Assembly (NCBI GenBank): GCA_005789325.1
Contig: SXYE01000034.1
Coordinates: 1-11,622 of the forward strand
Direction of reading: 5' to 3'
Origin: Actinomycetota bacterium
GTDB taxonomy: Bacteria > Actinomycetota > Actinomycetes > S36-B12 > UBA5976
DNA length: 11,622 nt
The notes below the pieces were generated by a model. The model saw only the letters and a list, made by a program, of their open reading frames with translations. It was not told where the DNA came from and did not search any database. The number at the start of each line of letters is the position of its first letter. Position 1 is the stretch's first letter. Positions 7,453 to 11,622 of the stretch are shown piece by piece. The translations under genes were made by a program, and so were the position numbers.

Positions 7453-8190
7453 TTATCCATATGCTGAGGCAGTAGGAGTTAAGCACAAATTACCCGACAT
7501 TTGTTCGGAAGTGTATTTACTCCTGTCTGTGGTAGCAACTTTGTTCCACTCCGTAGTCACTTTTGATATTGAGAGAAGAATATTCGGTTTTGATGTGGGG
7601 TTGATGAAATCAAGAGGGCAGTACGCCTCCATTATCCCATTTTCTTCTTTAACTAACATTAATTCGTAACGACCAAAATCTTCTTTACATTGCCAAGCAG
7701 GAACCGTTGCAATTATTTGTCCTACTTTGACTTGATCGTTTTTCTTAAGAGTAGATATGACGTGATCTATAGAAAATACTTGCTGGGATTTAGAATCCAT
7801 TATGTATAACTCGGTGTCACAATCTTCAGGCTGAGGCTTATTGTCAATTACTACTCCATCCACAGGTGAAATAACCGATTGACCAATCTTCAACATGTCA
7901 AACGTAAGAGTGGATTCGACCTTACCTTGGTAATTTTCACCAAATATATGAATCGGAGGATAATCACGAGCTGGCCAACTATTGGTGTCGCTTGGCCATT
8001 TCCATGGGTTTGATTCTAAATCAATTGATATATTTTCAAAAACAATATTGTCTTGAGCTATTTCTTTCGTCTCACTCACGTCAACTTGAGTGCTCTCCGA
8101 CTTAGGGCTTCCGCCATCACCGCACGCAGAGACCAGGCAAAGTGTCACCGCCAAGAAGACTTGGTTGACGATAAGACGTTTACGCATCAT
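7453..8190 (-). CDS. lipoprotein with degenerate M23 (LytM-like) domain
   Basis: With the ATG at 8190 the protein has 245 residues. The signal peptide MMRKRLIVNQVFLAVTLCLV runs into a lipobox V-S-A-C with lipidated Cys23, so it should be anchored on the outer face of the membrane. A low-complexity Ser/Glu linker (24-48) follows. Residues about 85-195 show the duplicated-hybrid-motif pattern of M23 peptidases: ISPVDGVVI (107-115), then IDHV and KVGQIIATV (155-163). The zinc ligands are not evident: no HxxxD precedes the barrel, and the HxH near the end is replaced by GRYELML (173-179). It is probably a non-catalytic binding or regulatory protein rather than an endopeptidase. Four further cysteines (124, 168, 191, 235) could form disulfides. 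An AAAGGT ribosome binding site supports this start over a GTG at 8232. It is the only gene of islet A. Confidence 0.75.
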   Translation of the reverse strand: MMRKRLIVNQVFLAVTLCLVSACGDGGSPKSESTQVDVSETKEIAQDNIVFENISIDLESNPWKWPSDTNSWPARDYPPIHIFGENYQGKVESTLTFDMLKIGQSVISPVDGVVIDNKPQPEDCDTELYIMDSKSQQVFSIDHVISTLKKNDQVKVGQIIATVPAWQCKEDFGRYELMLVKEENGIMEAYCPLDFINPTSKPNILLSISKVTTEWNKVATTDRSKYTSEQMSGNLCLTPTASAYG

Positions 8191-8196
8191 GTACGT

Positions 8197-8204
8197 ACCT
8201 TTCC
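8197..8204 (-). promoter_or_regulatory. ribosome binding site of the lipoprotein gene
   Basis: GGAAAGGT on the minus strand lies 6 bases before the ATG at 8190. A GTG 14 codons upstream has no such signal and would sit at the predicted transcription start, so this site decides the start. Confidence 0.65.
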
Positions 8205-8236
8205 AGTGTTTTTTTAAACCGACTTTCTTCACGGAA

Positions 8237-8265
8237 ATTATAACTCACCATATATAGAAGCTCAA
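8237..8265 (-). promoter_or_regulatory. promoter of the lipoprotein gene
   Basis: On the minus strand TTGAGC (8265-8260) and a perfect TATAAT (8242-8237) are separated by 17 bases. Transcription would begin near 8230, leaving a leader of about 40 bases before the ATG at 8190. This is the best promoter match seen in the window, so the islet gene carries its own promoter. Confidence 0.6.
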
Positions 8266-8331
8266 GAATTTGTGCAAATTGCAATACAAGATTAATCGCC
8301 GATCTCTTCACCCCATAGAAAAGAAATTAAC

Positions 8332-8344
8332 TGTATAGAAATCG
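8332..8344 (+). repeat. 13-base direct repeat, right end of islet A
   Basis: Second copy of TGTATAGAAATCG, identical to 7245-7257 and in the same orientation. A related ATAGAAA word lies shortly upstream, near 8326. Confidence 0.45.
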
Positions 8345-8426
8345 AGGTGACCAATTAGCCGGACCAAGTATGACACAAGGGTTTTCCTGAATAAGTATAG
8401 TATCGAGACTAAATGGATATTGTTCC

Positions 8427-8467
8427 CGTAAAGCAAAGGTCTCGGGTTCAATTCCCGAAAGCGGCTC
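8427..8467 (+). repeat. attR-like core: perfect copy of the tRNA-Thr 3' part
   Basis: All 41 bases are identical to 7152-7192. The D arm and the 5' acceptor strand are absent, so this is not a functional tRNA. It marks the right junction of islet A and the left edge of islet B. The flank after the copy (TGACTTT) differs from the GCTTAA that follows the other two copies. Confidence 0.85.
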
Positions 8468-8522
8468 TGACTTTAACGGCTACCAATCGACTCTTAGTTG
8501 GTGTCGATGATAATAAAATTGA

Positions 8523-9089
8523 TTATCTTGACAACTCTTCAAGTACCCAATCAACATCTTTGATGCTTGGAAATACTGGATAATGTACTTTACTAATTTT
8601 TCCACTGTCGATAATCAAGGTTAATCTTTTTAGCAAGACTTTGTTTTCAACATTAAACACTGGTAATTTTAAACTCTTTTGAAATTTAAGTTCTGAGTCA
8701 CTAAGAATTTCATATGGAAGTTCTAATCTGTCGCGTAACTCTTTTTGGTATTTTGTATTTTGGGTGCTTACTCCAAAGATATGATCTAGATGTGTCTTGA
8801 GAATTGAGAATTTATCTCTGTATGAACAAACTTGAGGAGTGCAACCTCTTGCGCCGGGTATTTCATCCCATCCGTTTGGCATAGATACTCCTGGCACACC
8901 TGTCATGGGGTAACAAAAAATAATATATTTTCCTTCTAGTTCTCCAAGTTTGACACTTGATCCATTTGTTGATTTGAGAAAAACATTTGGAATATTCAAT
9001 CCCAACAAATGATTTGCTGCCCCGTCATCGATGGGTTCTGGGAGATTGTCAGGTAAGTCAAGAAATGAATTTTGATGAAAATTGGTCAC
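8523..9089 (-). CDS. peroxiredoxin, BCP/PrxQ-like
   Basis: A 188-residue thioredoxin-fold protein predicted to reduce hydrogen peroxide or organic hydroperoxides in the cytoplasm; no signal peptide is present. The strand IIFCYPMTG (56-64) leads to GARGCTPQVCSYRD (79-92). Cys83 fits the peroxidatic cysteine and Cys88, five residues on, the resolving cysteine, the same spacing as in BCP/PrxQ. FGVSTQ (105-110) and the later LLKRLTLIID (152-161) fit the conserved core, with Arg155 as likely active-site arginine. Compared with ordinary BCP there is an insertion of about 15 residues (GVPGVSMPNGWDEIPGA) between the Pro-Met-Thr stretch and the active cysteine. The start is GTG at 9089 without a convincing ribosome binding site. 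It is the single cargo gene of islet B. Confidence 0.82.
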   Translation of the reverse strand: MTNFHQNSFLDLPDNLPEPIDDGAANHLLGLNIPNVFLKSTNGSSVKLGELEGKYIIFCYPMTGVPGVSMPNGWDEIPGARGCTPQVCSYRDKFSILKTHLDHIFGVSTQNTKYQKELRDRLELPYEILSDSELKFQKSLKLPVFNVENKVLLKRLTLIIDSGKISKVHYPVFPSIKDVDWVLEELSR

Positions 9090-9250
9090 ACTTTAGTTTA
9101 GTTCATTTTTTATCGTAAAGAAATGGTTTCATATTCTATTTCAGCAAACCAGCCAATTTAATTGTATATTGTCCAAAATCTCATTTTTATTAATCAAATT
9201 AAAAAGTAGTCATTGCATTGAGCACTGTCTAGGTGTTATTGCGACAAAAC

Positions 9251-9286
9251 GGGCTCTGATTCAATTCTCAAAAGCGGCTCGCTTAA
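9251..9286 (+). repeat. decayed third copy of the tRNA-Thr 3' end
   Basis: Aligns without gaps to 7163-7198 with 31 of 36 bases identical; the last 13 bases, including the flanking GCTTAA, are all identical. Upstream of 9251 similarity fades. It ends one base before the sua5 stop codon (9287-9289, read on the minus strand), so it looks like the original chromosomal side of the integration site. Confidence 0.65.
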
Positions 9287-10219
9287 TTACTTACCATTAC
9301 TGGCTTTTAAAAGACGATCTCTTATGGCAAATGCCAAATCATCACCATGTGGAGGGATGACAACAATTCTTTGTAATTTCATCTGATCAGCAATATGAAA
9401 AGCTGAATACAATTCTTGGGCAAATTCTTCAACTGTTTTAGGCGAAATCAATCTTGTCACACCAACGGGAGTTTCAAATTCAGCCAGAGCAATAAATCCA
9501 TCTCCTTGTTGTGGCTCAATATCTAAAACAACTTTTGCATTGGGTGCATAGTGAGAACTAAAGGATCCACTTACTCTTATGTTGCTTACCTGTTTGGACA
9601 ACTGCATTCCTGTGACATCTTCAATCATTTTATCTGTGATTGCACCTGGTCTTAGAGCTTTTGGTGAGGAACCAGTGCAATCAATAATTGTGGATTCAAT
9701 TCCTACTAAAGAGATTCCTCCGTCAAGTATTAGGTCATCATGACTTAGGTCTTTACCAATTTCACTTTTTACATGTTCAAAAGATGTTGGAGAAACTTTT
9801 CCAAATTTATTGGCACTTGGTGCAGCAATAGCACCACTACCAATCTTTCTAAACTCTTCTAATAAAGAAAGAGCAATTTTATGATTTGGAATTCTTATCC
9901 CCACGGTTTCTTGACCGCCGGTCACAAAATCCTTGGCGATTATGTTTCTTTTTAAAATTAAAGTCATTGGGCCTGGCCAGAACTCAGTAGCCAATTCATT
10001 TGCGTACTTTGGAATCTCTAATGCCCAATCTGGTAACTGATTTATTGAAGAAAGATGAACAATTAAGGGATGATTTATAGGTCTGTTTTTTACTTCGAAA
10101 ATTCTTGCCACAGATTCTTGGTTGGTAGCATCAGCACCTAAGCCATAAACAGTTTCAGTTGGAAAAGCCACTAGAAAGCCATTCTTTAGCTTTTGTGCCG
10201 CCTCTTTAACTTTATCCAT
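9287..10219 (-). CDS. sua5: L-threonylcarbamoyladenylate synthase (Sua5 type)
   Basis: Forms threonylcarbamoyl-AMP from threonine, bicarbonate and ATP, the first step of t6A modification at A37 of tRNAs that read ANN codons. The 310 residues comprise the YrdC domain (about 1-200) and the additional C-terminal Sua5 domain. Visible motifs: PTETVYGLG (20-28), KNRP (44-47), PGPMTLIL (82-89), APSAN (133-137), GIESTIID (173-180) and RPGAI (190-194). The interdomain linker has the conserved SSHYAP (221-226). The start is ATG, with only a weak purine-rich stretch ahead of it. It is convergent with tRNA-Thr and probably abutted it before the islets were inserted. Its stop codon lies immediately next to the third tRNA repeat, and the C-terminus appears intact. 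Confidence 0.93.
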   Translation of the reverse strand: MDKVKEAAQKLKNGFLVAFPTETVYGLGADATNQESVARIFEVKNRPINHPLIVHLSSINQLPDWALEIPKYANELATEFWPGPMTLILKRNIIAKDFVTGGQETVGIRIPNHKIALSLLEEFRKIGSGAIAAPSANKFGKVSPTSFEHVKSEIGKDLSHDDLILDGGISLVGIESTIIDCTGSSPKALRPGAITDKMIEDVTGMQLSKQVSNIRVSGSFSSHYAPNAKVVLDIEPQQGDGFIALAEFETPVGVTRLISPKTVEEFAQELYSAFHIADQMKLQRIVVIPPHGDDLAFAIRDRLLKASNGK

Positions 10220-10414
10220 GTAATTTACTCTACTTATTTCATGAATAAACCCATTTGAGAGCCTTACCTAAATTCATAAATCCGAGTAATAAAGCACTCT
10301 ACTTAGAATAAAAATTATTAAAATTTGTTGTTAACTGGCACTAATTAACTCTTCTTTGCTGACTCACTAATTGAGGCGATAATCAATACAGAGTGAATCA
10401 AGTATGCTTAAAGG
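10220..10414. other. divergent intergenic region between sua5 and the DedA gene
   Basis: AT-rich, 195 bases, expected to hold the promoters of both flanking genes. TATGCT at 10403-10408 is a plausible -10 for the rightward gene. The word ACTCTACTTA occurs twice (10227-10236 and 10296-10305). No gene or strong hairpin was seen. Confidence 0.5.
10403..10408 (+). promoter_or_regulatory. candidate -10 element, leaderless DedA mRNA
   Basis: TATGCT ends 6 bases before the GTG start at 10415. Transcription would begin at or next to the start codon, and no ribosome binding site is present. A clear -35 was not found, so the call is weak. Confidence 0.3.
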
Positions 10415-11044
10415 GTGCTTGAATTTGCCGTCAATTTAATCGATTCAATTGGGCTTCTGGGCGCATCTTTATTAATTGCAATTGAAGTAATTATTCTTCC
10501 GATCCCATCTGAGTTAATTCTATTACTAACTGGATTTAATGTTTCCATTCAAAATTTTGGATTTGTTGCAGCATTGATTGCCACCACAACAGGCTCCCTT
10601 GTTGGCGCATTATTTTTGTATTATTTAGGTTCAGCTTTTTCAGAAGAAAGATTAGAAAATCTAGTAAGCAAATATGGAAAATATGTTGGACTGTATGTAA
10701 AAGATCTTCAAAAGACAGCTTCTTGGTTTGAAAGACATGGAGCTTCGCTGGTGTTCTTTGGTCGCTTAATACCACTAATCAGAAGTTTAGTAAGTATCCC
10801 TGCAGGTTTAACCAAAATGAAGTTGTCTAAATTTATCATTTTTACAACGCTTGGAAGTGGTATTTGGAATTCCATTTGGATATCACTAGGTTTTTTTCTA
10901 GGAGATAAATGGAGTAGTGCAGAAAAGTATGCCAAGTATTTAGATTATTTGGTTTATTTTGGAGTAGCAATAGCGTCAGTTTACTTTGGACGAAAAATTC
11001 TTATAGGTATAATTAATTATCGTAAGAATCAATCTATTAATTGA
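10415..11044 (+). CDS. DedA-family membrane protein
   Basis: A 209-residue integral membrane protein of the DedA/SNARE-associated (VTT) family. IEVIILPIPSEL (23-34) carries the conserved acid (Glu24) and the re-entrant PxPSE element. FFGRLIPLIRSLVSIPAG (114-131) is the second signature, with Arg117 and Arg123. Hydrophobic segments follow at about 140-163 and 178-200, and the tail is basic. Family members include flippases that recycle undecaprenyl phosphate (UptA) and proteins needed for proton-motive-force and envelope integrity. Undecaprenyl-phosphate recycling would suit the polymer and peptidoglycan genes nearby, but the substrate is inference. The start is GTG, probably leaderless. A glycosyltransferase gene follows after 19 bases. 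Confidence 0.88.
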   Translation: MLEFAVNLIDSIGLLGASLLIAIEVIILPIPSELILLLTGFNVSIQNFGFVAALIATTTGSLVGALFLYYLGSAFSEERLENLVSKYGKYVGLYVKDLQKTASWFERHGASLVFFGRLIPLIRSLVSIPAGLTKMKLSKFIIFTTLGSGIWNSIWISLGFFLGDKWSSAEKYAKYLDYLVYFGVAIASVYFGRKILIGIINYRKNQSIN

Positions 11045-11063
11045 TCTTTCATAAATTACTAAT

Positions 11064-11622
11064 TTGAAAATTTATCTAGTTACAGCCGGCAGTCGGGGTG
11101 ATTTTGAGCCTTTTTATGCATTTGCTAAGAAAGCAACTGAATTAGGTCATGAAGTGTACCTATCGGTTACTGAAGAGTTTTTTCCAAAAATAAGCAATGA
11201 GAAATTTAGCGCTTTATCCCTTCCGGGCTCTATTCAACACTTTGTTAACAAAAATGGAGTATCAATAATTAAGAACTCACTTGATTTCTTGCCTAATGTT
11301 AGGCCATTTATTGTGAAACTTTTAGACACTGCAGCTGAACAAATACTTAAAGTTAAACCAGATGTTGTCTTGTATCACCCAACTGTTTTAACTGCACCTA
11401 TTGCTGCAAGATCAGTTGGTGCTGTGTCTGGTTTAGTGGAAATTATTCCGGTTTTAACTCCTACTAAAGAATTTGCTTCGGCTGGTCTGTGGACATCTAA
11501 CTTGGGAATACTAAACAAATTAACTTATAAGGCAGTGATATTAGCTGAGAAATTGTTCTATTTAGAAACAAGAAGATGGTCAAAAAAAATTGGAGTCAAA
11601 ATTATTAAACCTGATTTTTCAT
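11064..11622 (+). CDS. GT1-type glycosyltransferase, N-terminal part (3' truncated)
   Basis: The frame is open from a TTG at 11064 to the right edge (186 residues visible); an in-frame TAA at 11052 excludes a longer start. The N-terminus MKIYLVTAGSRGDFEPFYAF matches the G-S-R-G-D-x-x-P-F signature of the GT1/GT-B family that includes sterol glucosyltransferases, macrolide and glycopeptide glycosyltransferases. KVKPDVVLYHPTVLTAPIAA (about 97-116) is the expected strand-helix with a conserved His region. The donor-binding C-terminal domain lies beyond the window, so neither donor nor acceptor can be inferred. It follows the DedA gene by 19 bases and is probably cotranscribed. In this setting a membrane lipid or carotenoid acceptor is a reasonable guess. 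Confidence 0.78.
   Translation, partial: MKIYLVTAGSRGDFEPFYAFAKKATELGHEVYLSVTEEFFPKISNEKFSALSLPGSIQHFVNKNGVSIIKNSLDFLPNVRPFIVKLLDTAAEQILKVKPDVVLYHPTVLTAPIAARSVGAVSGLVEIIPVLTPTKEFASAGLWTSNLGILNKLTYKAVILAEKLFYLETRRWSKKIGVKIIKPDFS

Larger units (their letters stand above)
7193..8467. mobile_element. tRNA-Thr-anchored islet A (lipoprotein cargo)
   Basis: The segment is bounded by the two perfect 41-base tRNA-Thr repeats; excision between them would give a circle of 1275 bases. It contains one gene, the M23-like lipoprotein, plus non-coding ends of about 260 bases (7193-7452) and 195 bases (8232-8426). No integrase, excisionase or transposase can be seen in either strand, so it would have to be mobilised in trans or be a remnant. 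A 13-base direct repeat (7245-7257 and 8332-8344) lies inside each end. The perfect identity of the repeats suggests it is younger than the neighbouring islet B. Confidence 0.6.
8191..8522. other. 332-base gap between the two islet genes
   Basis: From right to left it holds the leader and promoter of the lipoprotein gene (to 8265), then AT-rich sequence with no supported gene, the 13-base repeat at 8332-8344, the perfect 41-base tRNA-Thr repeat at 8427-8467 and a short tail ahead of the peroxiredoxin stop codon. No recombinase remnant was recognised in any frame. Confidence 0.6.
8468..9286. mobile_element. tRNA-Thr-anchored islet B (peroxiredoxin cargo)
   Basis: The segment lies between the perfect second tRNA-Thr repeat and the decayed third one and carries a single peroxiredoxin gene on the minus strand. 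The right repeat matches the tRNA at 31 of 36 bases, which suggests an older insertion whose distal junction has drifted. No mobility gene is visible. The alternative is that B was once part of a larger element that lost its recombinase. Confidence 0.45.

Noticed and set aside
8191..8232. GTG start extending the lipoprotein by 14 residues
   Set aside because: The predicted transcript starts near this GTG, no ribosome binding site precedes it, and the ATG at 8190 has a good one and gives a standard lipoprotein signal peptide.
8427..8467. Second tRNA gene
   Set aside because: Only the part from the anticodon to the 3' end is present; the D arm and 5' acceptor strand are missing, so it cannot fold as a tRNA.
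8482..8508. Overlapping inverted repeats ACCAA/TTGGT and ATCGAC/GTCGAT after the peroxiredoxin gene
   Set aside because: The stems are only 5-6 bases and no T-run follows on the minus strand, so it does not qualify as an intrinsic terminator.
9169..9360. 63-codon plus-strand open frame across the third tRNA repeat
   Set aside because: It overlaps the decayed repeat and the 3' end of sua5 on the other strand, has no ribosome binding site, and the protein has no recognisable pattern.
10227..10305. Repeat of ACTCTACTTA in the sua5-DedA gap
   Set aside because: Only two copies of 10 bases in AT-rich sequence, with no symmetry and no clear relation to a promoter; chance is likely.

Overview
The window reads as chromosomal DNA from an AT-rich bacterium with a Gram-positive-type envelope. 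I think an actinobacterium with a small, streamlined genome (for example the freshwater Nanopelagicales/acI type) is most likely. This rests on short gaps, overlapping genes, several TTG/GTG starts, a tRNA without encoded CCA, a SpoIID/LytB-type protein with the glycine-histidine region N-terminal, and a CDP-glycerol transferase. The taxonomic guess is inference; no ribosomal marker is present.

Layout. (1) Bases 1-3965, + strand, three closely spaced genes: a 5'-truncated SpoIID-type peptidoglycan enzyme with a long C-terminal coiled coil, a class I mannose-6-phosphate isomerase-like cupin protein, and an MFS permease with a FucP-type signature. (2) Bases 3962-5751, - strand: a LicC-like nucleotidyltransferase followed, with a 13-base overlap, by an sn-glycerol-1-phosphate dehydrogenase. 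(3) Bases 5850-7109, + strand and divergent from that pair: a CDP-glycerol glycerophosphotransferase. Blocks 2 and 3 together look like a route from dihydroxyacetone phosphate to a CDP-activated glycerol and a glycerol-phosphate polymer. (4) tRNA-Thr(CGT) at 7119-7191. (5) Bases 7193-9286, an accessory islet. The 3' part of tRNA-Thr is repeated perfectly (41 bp) at 8427-8467 and in decayed form at 9251-9286. These repeats divide the region into two cargo segments, one with a lipoprotein carrying an M23-like fold without its catalytic residues, the other with a BCP/PrxQ-like peroxiredoxin. No integrase is visible. (6) Bases 9287-11622: L-threonylcarbamoyladenylate synthase (Sua5) on -, then divergently on + a DedA-family membrane protein and a GT1-type glycosyltransferase that runs off the right edge.

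Envelope biogenesis is the shared theme: peptidoglycan processing, glycerol-phosphate polymer, DedA and glycosyltransferase. The most informative structure is the stacked, integrase-less pair of islets anchored in tRNA-Thr. The third repeat ends one base before the stop codon of sua5, so the ancestral order can be read: tRNA-Thr directly followed by convergent sua5, with everything between inserted later.
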